DNA of 64,000 nucleotides from Nilaparvata lugens (GCF_014356525.2 NC_052507.1:60691553-60755552), one strand, 5' to 3'. Shown: positions 23,401-36,193, counted from the first letter of the stretch. The notes: generated by a model from the letters alone, not told the origin. Program-made: numbers and translations.

Positions 23401-24232
23401 TTTTCTGAAACAATAGCTTTCAAATTATCAGATTGCACATTGGGTGTTGGTCTATAGTATTTACTATTGGTCTATCAATTTGTTTAATTGAAAGAAAACT
23501 GTTGATTTCACTAGAAAAGATAATTTTATCTCAACTGGTAATGATGCTATTATTATGCACATAAGTAAAAAGTAAATATTTTGACTAGAATCGACAGTCC
23601 TCATTTCTTACTTGCAGAATTATTGCCAAAGCATATCTACAATAAATGAATTGTTTATAATTGACTCTTGAAATTTCACTTTACAAATAAATTGTATTCT
23701 ACTTTCTGTGTATTATTCAATTTATGTTCAACCCTCAAAAATGGGTTCGTGTGTAATATATCCTACATGAAAATTACAAACAGTACACATTCAATAAACA
23801 AAGTTCTACTGAGTCTAAAAAATTCCAAACATTATTAAACTATTCATGAGAGAAAAATCGAATAAATCATGTCACACAAATTTTACAGTTGAATGAAATA
23901 AATTCTACAAACAGTGCAAATTAATAAAAAAATTCTATCAAATTACAAAATCTGAAGCCTTATTCATTGAATATTTCCAACAAAGAATTCAAGTCAAGCG
24001 CAATTTTATTTATCACCGAGCAGCCAAACACTGGAATTATTGAAATGATTGGTTCTTGTCTTTAGGTAACTAATCATTCTTGGGTTGAGTTTGTTCTGTC
24101 TGTAAATTTTCAAAGTGATACATTTCTAGTAGAATTGATCGTGCTCATTTTTTATTGATGTAATATGTTGTATAATGGTTGTAGTTTCAAGTGTATGTTG
24201 ACTTGTAAATTTGTGTTACTTGATTTTAATTG
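17481..24232. other. AT-rich noncoding stretch upstream of the Rbp6 exon
   Basis: No gene is recognised. Open frames at 22434-22842 on the minus strand look protein-like but lack a family signature, and the 81-codon frame begins with TTG. If the acceptor-like site at 24251-24252 is used, this region is intronic to Rbp6; otherwise it is upstream sequence. Confidence 0.6.
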
Positions 24233-24724
24233 ATGTGGTGTTACGGTTGCAGTTTGGGCATGGAAACGATGGCTCCACCTTTGGGCGAACACCACGACGC
24301 CTACAATAGTATGCTGGGCATGAACGGCGCCCTGATGATGCCGCACCTGAACGGCGTCAATGCGGCGGCCTCGTCGGCTGCGGCTGCGGCAGCTGCAGCG
24401 GCTGCGGCTGTCAAGCAACAACAGCAGCAGGCTGCGGCGGCAGTCCAACAAGTGAATGGCTCGGCGGCGTCGACTGCTGCTGCCAACTCGGCGGCGCAGA
24501 CTGTGGCGTCCAACGCTGCAGCCGCCACTCAGCCGCAGCCGCAGACGCAGCAGCCGCAACAGTCGTCTTCGGGCCGATCCACGCCCAACAGCAGCGACCC
24601 AGCCGCTGCCAAGCTGTTTGTCGGCGGACTCAGCTGGCAGACATCCTCTGAGAAGCTGAGACAGTATTTCGGCATGTTTGGCAGCGTCACCGATGTCCTC
24701 ATCATGAAGGATCCCATCACTCAG
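24233..24724 (+). CDS. Rbp6: Musashi-family RNA-binding protein, exon with N-terminus and first half of RRM1
   Basis: The exon encodes 164 residues from the ATG at 24233, or 155 from the in-frame ATG at 24260 (METMAPP). A splice-acceptor-like TTGCAG ends at 24252, so this may instead be an internal exon whose true start is at 24260 or upstream. The N-terminal region is low complexity: an Ala run at residues 44-59, a Gln run near 62-66 and A/Q/P/S-rich sequence to 125. RRM1 begins with RNP2 KLFVGGL (residues 127-133), followed by a Musashi-type helix and strand ending in VLIMKDPITQ. The exon stops exactly after the CAG codon, at the donor CAG|GTACTA, in phase 0. Musashi proteins bind UAG-containing motifs in mRNA 3' UTRs and control translation during development. 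Codons are strongly G/C-ending in contrast to the flanks. Confidence 0.93.
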
Positions 24725-25436
24725 GTACTATCCAACTCCCAATGCGCTAAATAACTGTAGTTTAAACAATAACCATTGAGGAGTTAATTGGGGTACTAAC
24801 CACTTCTCATTTTATCAATTATTCTAAATAATTGTTTTTAAGTAGTTCAAGCAATAACCTTTGATGAATAATTAATAGCTGTTAATTGGATGTTCGTGTA
24901 GCTCAATTAGTTATTAACAATATTTAGATCTTGTTGGAATCAAGGTGTTTATTTAAAACTAATGTCAATTTTAATAATAGGAAAATTAACTCCTTGTGCA
25001 GAGTTGATGTGAGATATGTTCGTTTTGGATGTTGGATTGATAAATAATGCTTTGAGATGCAGAAACTTTCCAGTAATACTTTTTTGAATGTATATTATCA
25101 GTGATTAAAACAGAGTATAGATTTTATTAGGAACGGTTGATGTGTAGTTGGGTCTAGTTTTTCACTGGAACTGAGCTCCAATAATGCTGTTTGGACCTTC
25201 TGCAATGTATAATGCTGTTTAAAATTATGTTGTTTTTCATTATTTTTAAAAATTTCATATTTCTTGGATAGAAGTTGATGTGTTGAATGTCGTGAATTAA
25301 TTTTCGTTGTACTACTAACATGATATTATTAGTTTTGGGATCAGTTTTAATCAATGTGGGATGTATTAGTAGGTGTTGTGCTTTGTGTAATAATGCTTGT
25401 AGGTAGTAATTAGATTGTTTGGGTTGTATTTTACAG
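24725..25436 (+). other. Rbp6: Rbp6 intron, 712 bp, GT-AG
   Basis: Starts GTACTA after CAG and ends TTTTACAG before AGAAGCCGCGGA. Joining the flanks keeps phase 0 and rebuilds the Musashi RRM1 sequence ...[12 protein letters not shown].... It is AT-rich and contains no open frame of note; the codons just 5' of 25437 that stay open (from 25419) are intronic read-through. Confidence 0.92.
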
Positions 25437-26234
25437 AGAAGCCGCGGATTCGGATTCATCACGTTCTCAGACCCGGAAACTGTGGAGAAAGTACTCAAAG
25501 TGCCTATCCACACACTTGACGGCAAGAAGATCGACCCAAAACACGCGACACCCAAGAATCGGCCGAAGCTCACCAACAGAACCAAGAAGATCTTTGTGGG
25601 AGGGGTGAGCCAGGACACATCGTCGGAGGAGGTGAAAGCTTACTTTGGACAGTTCGGCAAGGTGGAGGAGACGGTAATGCTGATGGACCAGCAGACAAAA
25701 CGTCACCGCGGCTTTGGGTTCGTGACATTCGAGAGCGAGGATGTGGTCGATCGCATCTGCGAAATCCACTTCCACACGATCAAGAACAAGAAGGTGGAAT
25801 GCAAGAAGGCGCAGCCCAAAGAGGCGGTGCAGAGCGGTCTGCTTCTGAGCAAGCGGGTGATGATGGGAGTGGGCCCACTGAGAATGGCCGCCCCTGCGTC
25901 TGTGGCCCCCGTAGTGGCCGCCCAGGCCCAGGCCCAGGCCCAGGTGCAGGCCGTGGTTGCGGCCCAGAACGCTGCCCAGAGTGCCGCTTACGGCAAACTG
26001 CTGAGTGGATGCGGCTACCCGGGTCTCGGCTACCGCTATGCTCCCTACCCGGTCACCGCTCCCCCCACCCCTGCTCCGCCTGCTCCCCCCGCTGCCCCCA
26101 CCCTGCAGACCCTGGCCCCCCTCACTACCACGGCCACCAACCCCTACCAGGGCTACAACCTCACCAATGTTGACATGTCTAGCTTCCAGGGTGTCGACTG
26201 GAGCTCCATGTACGGCATGGGCATGTACGTTTGA
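25437..26234 (+). CDS. Rbp6: Musashi-family RNA-binding protein, terminal coding exon (RRM1 second half, RRM2, C-terminus)
   Basis: The exon encodes 265 residues plus TGA. RRM1 is completed by RNP1 RGFGFITF (protein residues 167-174 counted from the ATG at 24233). The Musashi linker [10 protein letters not shown] follows. RRM2 has RNP2 KIFVGGV (215-221) and RNP1 RGFGFVTF (255-262), then the signature [16 protein letters not shown]. The C-terminal region is A/Q-rich (about 324-350, partly a GCCCAG repeat), then P/A-rich (about 367-390), and ends in [20 protein letters not shown]. That ending favours Rbp6 over msi, from family recall. Total protein is about 420-429 aa, similar to insect Rbp6 and vertebrate MSI. 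Both RRMs have intact aromatic RNP residues, so the gene looks functional. The exon is notably GC-rich in an AT-rich region, which creates long spurious frames at 25799-26173 and on the minus strand. Confidence 0.95.
   Translation, partial: RSRGFGFITFSDPETVEKVLKVPIHTLDGKKIDPKHATPKNRPKLTNRTKKIFVGGVSQDTSSEEVKAYFGQFGKVEETVMLMDQQTKRHRGFGFVTFESEDVVDRICEIHFHTIKNKKVECKKAQPKEAVQSGLLLSKRVMMGVGPLRMAAPASVAPVVAAQAQAQAQVQAVVAAQNAAQSAAYGKLLSGCGYPGLGYRYAPYPVTAPPTPAPPAPPAAPTLQTLAPLTTTATNPYQGYNLTNVDMSSFQGVDWSSMYGMGMYV
25914..25960 (+). repeat. Rbp6: GCCCAG-type coding microsatellite in Rbp6
   Basis: A short hexanucleotide tandem repeat (GCCCAG) encodes the AQAQAQAQ tract after RRM2. Together with the GCN/CAR runs in the first exon it is a likely site of length polymorphism. 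Confidence 0.7.
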
Positions 26235-26561
26235 AGCCCCACCACCCAGTATCCAAATATTTTGAGCAAAACTTGTGATGATTAATACATAAGAGTGAGT
26301 CAGTCACCTTCACTTACTATCACACATCTAGTGGTTGTTGGCTACTACTACTAATCTATCTCAATCTCAATTTTACGGATACTACTAATAACCAACCAAC
26401 TTGAGTTGTTGATAGTTGTTTACAAACTATCTGTTGCGGTCTTTGACTACCGCTTTGCTCACTAAGATTTACATTGTAAATGAGACACACAAAAAGAGAA
26501 TGAAATGTTGCAAAAACAATTTACACCGTGAAATCTAATTTTTTTCTAAGCAATAACTTGC

Positions 26562-26567
26562 AATAAA
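26562..26567 (+). promoter_or_regulatory. candidate poly(A) signal (proximal)
   Basis: The first AATAAA after the Rbp6 stop codon, about 330 bp downstream, within CAATAAATAAG. Confidence 0.4.
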
Positions 26568-26855
26568 TAAGATACTACTATGACTATTTCTACTACTATC
26601 TAATTGCTCTAATCTAACTGGCTCTTGTTCAGTATTATTATTGAATTAGCCTGTGCGCCAATTTCAATCTTCCGACGAATCGGGTAAATTTATATAATGT
26701 AGTATTATGCGGAAATATTGTATACAGAGAATTTCATCAAAATATTGTTGTTACTTTGGTGACCGATTTGTTAGTGTCGCTCATTAATTACAGCGAATGA
26801 ACAGTGCCATATATATTTATATATATATCCAATATATAACATATATAAAACTAAT

Positions 26856-26863
26856 TGTAAATA
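26856..26863 (+). promoter_or_regulatory. Pumilio-type element TGTAAATA
   Basis: An exact match to the PUF-protein binding consensus UGUANAUA in the presumed Rbp6 3' UTR. A single match in AT-rich sequence may be chance. Confidence 0.3.
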
Positions 26864-29232
26864 CACAGTAAATAATCTGTAAATTTCGTCATCATTTTTG
26901 AATCCACCAACAAAAGAGGTGAATCTTTTCCTTTGAGAAGAACTAACTCATTTTGAAACTTTCATTTTCTTTTATATGTGACAGGTGTTGATACAATATT
27001 TCGTTCAAAATTCGGTCTGATCTCAGTGTGATAGGAGAATCGACTAATTCGGTTAGTCGGTCGGTAATATCGCATAATGATTTGTTTATACTTTGGACTG
27101 TCGTATTATATTTAGCTGGATATCAGAGTTTGTTACAATGCATCACACAGTTGTGTGGAGATCTTGAATATCTAGTCAGTTTCATTTCAATTGTTGATGT
27201 TCCGTGTTAGTTGTAAGTTATTGTGTATTATTTCGTTTACTATTCTTTATGATGACTGCTGTTCTTATTCCTAGTACGATCGATAAGCGAGTATTCAATG
27301 CTGAGAAGCAAGTAATTTCTTCGATCTATCGATAAGTCTAAATTATTATTTTCATAAGTGATGTTCCTGTATTATATAATTTATTACACTCGGTATATTG
27401 TCAAGTTGATTGTGAATACTGTCATGAATCAAGGTGTTTAGTAGCAAAGTGAAGCACTTATCAACATTCCATTACCACAAGACTAACAAATAATAAAACA
27501 GTTTGATTTCAAAATAAAACAGTCGCATCTGTTTAACTGACAACTTTTAATTTTATTTCCAACTTTGTTCAAGAAGTCGTCTAAACAATTGTTGATTATA
27601 ACTTCGAGTGGACCAAATTTTCTTTCTTCCTATAAAATTGATCAGAAATCTCTTTGTTCCAATCCACTCAATCCAATGACTTAATCCACTTTTCAGAAAT
27701 ATTCAGTATCTCCTCTCATTTTCGTGGGCGCATTATAAGAAATATTTTGTTTCAAAAATATTCTGTAATACATTCAATAACCATGTTATTATTTTCCTCC
27801 TTATCATGAGAGTGCTTCACCCTCCAAAAGAAAGAAATGTATATTTTGGTTCGAAGAAGAATGTTAATTTGTAGTTTTTGATTATATTCATTTTTATATT
27901 AATGTAAATTATGATACTGTAGTGGTTTTTGTAAAGATTTGTGTATACTAGTAGGAACTATTAAATTTTAGTGACTGAGGCAACGTTAATAGTAATAATT
28001 GAAAAATTTGTTAGTCGACTCTGAGCATTCTGAAGTGTTCTCTTTCTCTCTCTATTTACAATATTAATTTAATCTATAGAAATTGCATTTTCAATCGAAC
28101 AATTTTGTTTATTGAAATTTGTTTCATCAGGATCTTATTATACTTCAGAAATTGCCAGAGATATTACAATTAGTGAAAGGAAATTGTGATTTCTTTTAAT
28201 TCTAGAAATTCATCATTGAATTGTCATCTTCAAAGTTGCATCTCTTGTTTCGAAAAGCTCTTTATCACTGAATACATAAAAATATTATAATGAAAATAAC
28301 TTAGTATTATTGTTAAATGGATTTAAGAGGGATTCCTCGTAATTTGTATTTGAATGGAAAGTAATTACTAATTGTTGTATTTATTGGGAACGAAATAATT
28401 GAATAGTTTTCAAAAATGCATTCAAACAAGAGATGTAAATGCTTGAAAATTGAAATGTTTCATTTTGTATTTGGTATTAGTTGCGGATGTAACTTGTAAT
28501 TTAATTTTATTTTTAGATTATTGTCTGTGTTGATGAATGCCCAATTCTAGTGATCACTTTTTCCTTTTGCCTGTGACAATATAATGTGGAAGCAATAAGT
28601 GTATTAAGAAAATCAAAGATGAACCCTCTATTTTTGTATTCTATGATGCATTGACAAAATACTAATAAAAAAAGAACATTTTGTATTTTGTTTTGGTTAT
28701 AGAACATACATATAACTACTAACTTTCGAGTATTTAAAATTAATATTGATACAGTGAGATTGAAGTGAGGGATTTAATGACAGATGGAGTGACTCAGTCG
28801 GGTGCCGACTCAGTCCGATTGCCGAAATACAAAGCATCGTTATGATAATATTAGTAATCTGTTGAAAGTGTTTATATCTAGATATGGAATTGTATATCTA
28901 TATCGACGCTGCGACTCCATGACAAACATGATGTTATATACATATATATATATTAACGTACAGTAATATATTTGATGCTCCATATCCATTTTGATCCTCT
29001 TCAGTTATAGGAAAGAACTTTGAAATCTAAAATACTTAGAGACAACTGAGACATTTTTAGTTGCAGTTGCTGTTCTATTCGTTGTTTGGTGGTTTGTCTT
29101 AATCCTGATAAATACACATATTTTGAACTAGTTTATTTTAGTGTTAGATGTTTTTGTAGTGTCTGTGTGTAGTTGTAGTAGTTTAACTACGGCGCTATGC
29201 CGAACCATGCACTGTAGATGAGCAGTTTCTTG

Positions 29233-29238
29233 AATAAA
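29233..29238 (+). promoter_or_regulatory. candidate distal poly(A) signal
   Basis: AATAAA within TTGAATAAAGTAG, followed about 25 bp later by a G/T-rich stretch, the usual layout of a cleavage site. It could end the longest Rbp6 3' UTR form. Confidence 0.35.
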
Positions 29239-29260
29239 GTAGTCTTATATAGTAGAAAAA

Positions 29261-32200
29261 TGCTGTTGCTTGATGGTACTTTATATTTATTACATAATAA
29301 TTAATATATAATCATTCCTCAACTTGGTAATTTATTTGCTTGGATGGCCTTGGGATGAACTGTCAGCTTTCCATTAACACATTTATACATATTTCAAATG
29401 TGGGAGAGTCTTCATGCTTTTGAGTATTATTATTATTATTATTTACAGAGAAAACAGTCGTGTTTTCAACCTGCTTTAAGTGATCAATTTCTCACTGCAC
29501 GGTGTTGTCTGTGGGCTTACTAGATATTAGCAAACGGTGGGTTTCGTTAGTTTCCACTTAGATATATATTATTTATTGACGATTTTAACCAATCAATTTT
29601 TCTCTCTTAGCTTATGAATGTCCTCTCTTCCATCAATGAGTATTTTCCTCTTTGCAGCGTACAACCAAGTGACCAGTAGGGCCAAATTTTCAACTCCACT
29701 CATAAATGTTGCTAATTTTTCTGTAGATATTCCATTCTAACAGAGCTAATTATGACATTTTTGCTTTCCATTAAGAAATTGAATGTTCAAGTAATTATTG
29801 CATGTTAGGGCAAGTTTTTATACGTAGTATAACCACACACACACACACCATGAGAACTCATAACTGAAAATCATCCAACATTCAAAACAGGCTTCCAATG
29901 CTGAGGAAAGTAAGCTTCTTCGATAACAACTACTCTCTCCTCCCATATTCTCTCAAACAGAACATTGATGTTCAATGTTATCAGACATCATATCGTTTTA
30001 TTTCACATGAAATCTATAATTTTTATCATGTTTGGTGTCCACACTTTATCATAGTTGACAGACTTGTTTATGTTAGTTTCAACTTACACTTTTTGTAGCA
30101 TATCAACGACAATCGGATGTTATAAACTTCTATTGTTTTAAGATTTGGATCTTTTTTTTAAAGATAAATTGCAGATTGAAGTATTTCACAGGCCAACACT
30201 TGGACAAGACTTTCCCAATACCATCTCTGGCCATATTAGAAACGTTATGTTTTTACACATTGTAGAAATGCTTTGAACCACGGTGTTTTCTTCTCTTTTT
30301 AGTGTGTGATAATGTAATAATTTGCTATTGTGTTTATCTAGTCCGACATTTCTAGATGTTAGCGCTACCGTACCATATCCTCCCCAAATTTTGTAGTATT
30401 ATTTAGAATCAATATTGAATAGTTCAGTCCCGGTGATACTTTTGCTAAATTTTTCGCCCCTTTAAACAAGACTTTAATAATATTGTCTTGCATGATGAGT
30501 CTGTCATATATATATGTCACTGTGTAGCTTTCAAATATTAACAAAATCAACTAGTTTATTGAATAATTATTAATTATGGTATCACTCTGTGGAAGATGGT
30601 GTATTAATTATTGCATGATATATAGTCTCAGATCATCTCTATTCGGCTTTTAAAAAACTAACATCATGAATAATCATTGTTCTTTCCCACTGTTTTTTAA
30701 TTGGCAATATTATCCTACAAGATAACTATCTGAACTTTTTAACAAGATTTTGAAAATCAATACACCCCGCTTATTAATCCCTAAATAGGCTACTAGATTA
30801 TTATAGTGGTAAGCATGACACCTGTTGTTAAATCTAGTAAGCCCCAACTGATTGATAATACGACTATGTTCTCAATCACTGCAAACAACGAAGGATTGGT
30901 TTTAACCATGGAGCGTCATCTAGATATAAGAGATTCGAGATTTATTCGATAACTGAGATATCGAATAAGGAAGGAGCAGCTTGGAGCAGATTTACAATTC
31001 AAAATCGATACACTTTGTCTTGGTGCAAAGCTGTCAACTATTTCTCATGGAAATTTTGGGACATTAATCGCACTCATGTGATTAATATATTTCTTCCCCT
31101 TGTAGGGATGAAAACAATTTACTCATTTTATGATAATGAAGTGACTTCTAACTGGAATACTTCAACTTCGTACAGAAATATGGGTATCATGCGATTTTTC
31201 AAAACAATATTCACTACCAAGATATAATCTCATGGTGAAACATTTTGATCCTAACGACTTGGATCAATCTATTATGCATATTGCTTCATTTTTCTTTAGT
31301 TTGATCCAAATCTTTTGGGTCAAACTAAAGAGCTACAGCTTGATGGTGATTGTTGGAGAGAGGCTTTCTTCTTTGAAGATAAATGAAGGAAGGATTTACT
31401 GATCTTCGAAGGAGAAATATTTACTAGATCAATCCTGATCTAAAATGCTGCTGAATTCGTTATCATTTTTAATTTGAGTATTTTAATTGATGGCTCTATC
31501 AATCTATAACTGGATTAAGGCAAAACGAATATTCAAATTAAAAATGAAAAATTAATCTAATCCTCCATACTTATACAGATTTCTTCTGTGCTATTTCCCT
31601 AAAAGATTCTTGATGACTAGGACTTCTTAGGGAAATTAAAATGAGAGAACAGTTCAGAATATTTCAACATAATGGATTTTCACCCACCCTATATTGTTAA
31701 ATAAGAGAGTAGAATGATTAATTGAAGATTCAATCATTGAGGAAAATATCCAAGATAATATCAAATTGGCTGAACTATATTTTCATCAAGACGGTCTACT
31801 TAAAGAAACATATGCTATATATAGAGACAAAAAACTTAATGGATTAGTTGACAATTTGATTGATTATGACTACTGATTGGCAATGTGAAATTTCCGTGAT
31901 GCTGGTTGACAATTATTATCGCTGGCTATACCGTATGGTATGAGTTTCTGATACATGATCTCTTGAATTGACTATTATATTGATAGCCTATCTGTACAGT
32001 AATTTTACCGTAGGCGTCAGAAGTAATTTAAGATGTACAGTTGTAAATAGTAGAAAACACCTAATCCCTTCCTATCAAGTAGTATGTCATGTTTTATTTT
32101 CATCTCTTACTTTCAAATTTCTATTACGTTGAATTTTTAACTATATTTTTGTTACCATTTTGATAGTCATTTTTGTTTCCACCTATAGTATCTGCACTAG

Positions 32201-35200
32201 AGAATTGAGTCAAAGACAATAATAGTCTACTTGAATACTGCCACAAATGTACCGTACCGCGATTTATCTATTTTTCAGTTATTTTCATCTTCATCATTAC
32301 ATTTTTAGGAATTCATTAATTTTTCACAGAAGAGTTACATACTTCATAAATGGTCAATTTACGTTGCATGTCAATTACTGTATTATCTTAGGGAACAAGA
32401 TTTTTAGGACGTTACAAAGTTCCACAACCAGAAGATTCTACACCCTTCATTTTTCAAAGTATGAATGTTGGGAATGTTTGTGATCAGATTTTGTAGAATT
32501 CTATCCATGGGTTGTAAGGCTGTGAGCTAGGTTTTTCATCTTATGATATTAATATTTTTGTTTTTACGAAGCTAGCTTGTTTCCTAATAATTATTATATT
32601 ATTATCTTCTACTATTACTAACAATCTTGATGTCGGCTATGCATGTAAGTACCGTACTCCCCCCCTCCCTCACCTATAGATCCCCTTGATCCATTTGTAC
32701 CTGGTGTTATGTGATATAATTATATATTTCCTCTAAACAATATATTTACCCGGTGAGCAATAACTAAAACATTTTCAAAAATAGTTTTGTGTAATTAGGG
32801 TTTTTACATTGCGTATAGTAGTCGAGTCTTACTAACCAGTAGGTAGTATATTTGTAGTAGGTAGTACTAATAATTGCTGAATGTCGTATATATGCGCAGT
32901 GAAGCTAGTAATCCAAATTTTTAGAAAATTTCAAATTTTGTGACCCAAACTTCCCTAGTCATTTTCTTCTATTAATTTATCAGATCATTCAGTGAATTGT
33001 CTATGTTCATAGGTGATCTGTGAATAATACATCTTGAACTGTGATGTTTTATGTAAATTATCTTCAATAATCTAGCCTTAATTCCTCAAGTGTTCTTCGT
33101 ACTAAAACGTCTTCCTCTAGAACGATACCTAAACGATCAAACTTGATGTGATTGGATGGCAACGATTTCTCTGTAATATTTTATGCCTAATCAGCAGCGT
33201 AGATGAAAGTATGTGATGAAAAAGCAATATATACAAATTGATTAACGAATGTATAGATTCTGAAGACAAATTATACTCGTATTTTAAGAAGGAGTTTATC
33301 AACAGTTTATTATCTTCGTCTAAAATATTAGCTTATGCGAGTTTCAATGATGAATTATGTAATACACACGAATCAAACATTAAAAATATCCTTTGAACTG
33401 AGACAACTAGACATTTTTGTTCCATTCTTATATATAAAGATTTTATTTTGTTGAAAGGCAACTAATTCTGCGTCAAACTTATAGATTTTTGTAATTTAGG
33501 TTTAGAGAAGATGAAGAAAGACTTTCAGTTATTTATAGTGATCCACCATATTATTATTGTGGACAACTTGTAAAAAAACGGGAAATCGAGTATTTAATTT
33601 TTTAATGTGTTGATAAATAAAAAATATTTCTAATAATTTATTGATGTTTTCAATTTCTGGTCAAATCACTGTGCCCCCAGTAGCTAGTTGATAGCTAGTT
33701 CTAAAAACGGATTGATAACCTTGTATATAATGACAAAATAAAGTTTCTTATATTTATATACAATATCGGAAGTATTAATTTTTGGCGATTTAAGAAATTC
33801 AATGAAATATAATGATCAGGAGATAGATTGTGTCTGTATAGGGTATACAAGTGGAGGAGTTACAACTAGGCTAAATAATCAACAACTATTGAAGGTTTTT
33901 TGTAAAAATTTGAGAAATTAGAAATTTTTTGCAGTTTCAAGTGGGATTTCAAGAAATTCCTTTTAGAAAATTAAGCAAAGAGTTTGATATGTATATGCCC
34001 GTTTATGATTAACCAGCGATTGAAAAAAATGTTTATAACAGTGGTACGACTATTTTTCAGTTTGTATAATTGTTATAATAACTGAAAAATATCCATATAT
34101 GTTTTTCATATGAAATAATATCATAATAATGGTGTTCTTCAATTTTATATCCATTTATTAAATTAATATGATGGAGAGTTCTCAATTCATGAAGCATTGA
34201 AGAATATTTCCATAATAGCCTATTGAAATCATTATAAATCAAATGGGACAATAGGATGCTGGACTAATATTGTATTATGGTGGAATCCAAAAACCATGGA
34301 TTTCTCTAAATTGGAATTTTGAAGAATATAATTATCGAATATTCTATTATCATTTTATGGCTGTAATATCTCAAATTCTCCAGTTCCTGTATTCTTGGCA
34401 AATAATATTATATAAATTCAGAGACTTAGTTTTCTTGAAACTAAGCCTTCCGAAAACCTACTAAACACAGTCAACTCTGATTATTATTCTTAATACAAAC
34501 TACGTGCTATTTATCAAGGTGATTGAGTCATGCTTCATGCTTTTCAATAGTATTGAATATAACAACTTGTGCGTCAACATATTATATAATTCAACTTTGG
34601 GTGCACTTACTGTTTATAATATCCAAACATAGAAATATATAAACACCAATTTCAATGATCTACGCCAATTATCTATGTAAAAAGTAGAAGAAGATACTCG
34701 AAGTTTTGGTTTAACTATCTGAAGATTTTGAAAAACACTTGCTCGACTACAACAACTTCTTCGGGTACAACAGGTAAGTAAGTTCTAAAAAAAGGTAAAT
34801 GTTCATTTGATTACTATTTTTATTTTACCTATCACTTTTCATATCCATGATGGTTATTTATGTGAAACACTATCCTAATAAAGTGGATATTGTGGCTCTC
34901 CAGATGGCTTCTATGAGTTTTCTTGAATGAGATGGTTGACTTGAAGTTGACTGTTGGGTTGACGTCTTTGCAAGATGTAGAGCAAGCTGAAAACAATGAA
35001 AATTCATATCATTTACAGACATACCATTTAAGAATACCAGATCATTTTAAACTTGCTTGCTGCACTATTTTCTCTCTACAGTTGGCCTATGAGCAGACAA
35101 TTTTAAAGTTTTATGTAGCCTACCGTACATTGTATGACCGTTTTCACACCTAGATACTGATTGCCCGCCGAAATTATCTATCTACACCACACCAAGAATG

Positions 35201-35567
35201 TCCTCCGATTGGCTAATTCTCACCAACAACTAATTCTTAGCCAATTAGAGGACAATTCTGAGTGTCAGTTGACAATAGTTGAGTGTTACGAGGCCGGACC
35301 AAAAAGTGGAAATCTGTATAGAATTGTAAAATTACCCAAACAAAAATATGAACTGCCTGAACGTTTATAAGAATTGAATTGGAGTTTCCATAAAGAGTTC
35401 AAATTTGAAAACTATATTATATATCCTGATACTCGCTCAAGCCTTCAACCGAATGTATGCTACATTGATTATTAATTCATTTATTCGGTCAAAATCATAA
35501 AATATATGGGCCCTATTCATCAAGCAGAGAGTTACAAGAATGTATCTTCTTGAACATGGTTATGATA
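29261..35567. other. AT-rich noncoding stretch
   Basis: No gene is recognised. Contents: an (ATT)n run near 29426-29445, an (AC)n run near 29832, a hairpin built on CTTTAGTTTGATC at about 31294-31331, and an inverted repeat at about 35200-35262 (GATTGGCTAA...TTAGCCAAT with flanking AATGTCCTC/GAGGACAATT) that contains CCAAT-box-like sequence and produces the short open frames at 34923-35370. Confidence 0.6.
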
Positions 35568-35693
35568 ATTAATAAAAAACTTGTAGTAGGTACCCTTTTA
35601 TTAAAACATTTTTAAAATTTTAACTGTATGGTAACTTTAAAATGTTTTAATAAAAGGGTAGGCTACTACAAATTTTTATATTGTTTTTATTAA
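35568..35693. mobile_element. foldback/MITE-like element
   Basis: The arms pair almost along their full length: ATTAATAAAAAAC...TTGTAGTAGGTACCCTTTT on the left and the complement on the right, with a short loop near 35615-35632. Total is 126 bp. It shares the inner motif GTACCCTTTTATTAAAACATTT with neighbouring foldbacks. No clear TSD was seen. Confidence 0.6.
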
Positions 35694-36057
35694 TTTGGAT
35701 AAAGTAGCTCATTAAGTGAAGTGATTTTATGATAATTATTATGGGTTATCTCATAATAATAAGAAGAGATTAAGTTATAATAATATATAAGAATGCATAA
35801 TATTCTTAAACATAGATATAATATGTTGGGTTATTTTCATGATAAATTTTTGCTTCAAACTTCAAACATCATAATAAGTAGGTAGAGGTACGGTACTGTA
35901 ATAGGTGAAAAGTTATAGGAAACACATCTTTATTCAAACAAAAGCGAAATATCACCTATGGCCTATATAGAGTAATTTGTACATGAGTAATTAAATAGAT
36001 CGGAGTAATAAGTGAAAGATTACATTCGAAACATAAATAGATAAGATATAAACAAAA

Positions 36058-36193
36058 ATATAAATCTCAGTACTCTTTTAAATTATTTTGTTAAATGTTT
36101 CGGACACTAATGCCATTTTCAAATCATTTTGAAAATGACATTAGTGTCCGAAACATGTGACACAATGATTTAAAAGGGTACTGAGATTTATAT
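36058..36193. mobile_element. foldback element with hammerhead-like inner arms
   Basis: A near-complete hairpin: outer arms TAAATCTCAGTACTCTTTTA and its complement, inner arms ATGTTTCGGACACTAATG and its complement, with a loop of a few bases near 36124. On the plus strand TTGAAAATGACA...TGTCCGAAACATGTG follows the hammerhead core layout with altered core bases. The total is about 136 bp and noncoding. Confidence 0.6.

Larger units (their letters stand above)
26235..29260 (+). other. probable Rbp6 3' untranslated region and downstream sequence
   Basis: No coding frame is present. Candidate poly(A) signals AATAAA lie at 26562-26567, 27492-27497, 27513-27518 and 29233-29238; the last is followed by a G/T-rich stretch (TGCTGTTGCTTGATGG). 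A perfect Pumilio-type site TGTAAATA is at 26856-26863. TAG-containing Musashi-type motifs are common but expected in AT-rich DNA. A long 3' UTR is usual for Musashi genes, but how far this transcript extends is not shown by sequence alone. Confidence 0.45.

Noticed and set aside
25154..25775. Minus-strand ORFs opposite the Rbp6 exon and intron
   Set aside because: Antisense shadows of the coding exon and adjacent intron, without family signature.
25799..26265. Alternative-frame ORFs over the last Rbp6 exon
   Set aside because: High GC of the real exon removes stops in other frames. The Rbp6 frame has clear RRM homology.
34923..35370. Two adjacent plus-strand ORFs of about 70-76 codons
   Set aside because: The region contains an inverted repeat (about 35200-35262) and the frames have no family signature.
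36085..36175. Active hammerhead ribozyme
   Set aside because: Invariant core positions (C3, G8 or the GAAA) are altered in all copies seen here, so only a degenerate resemblance is claimed.
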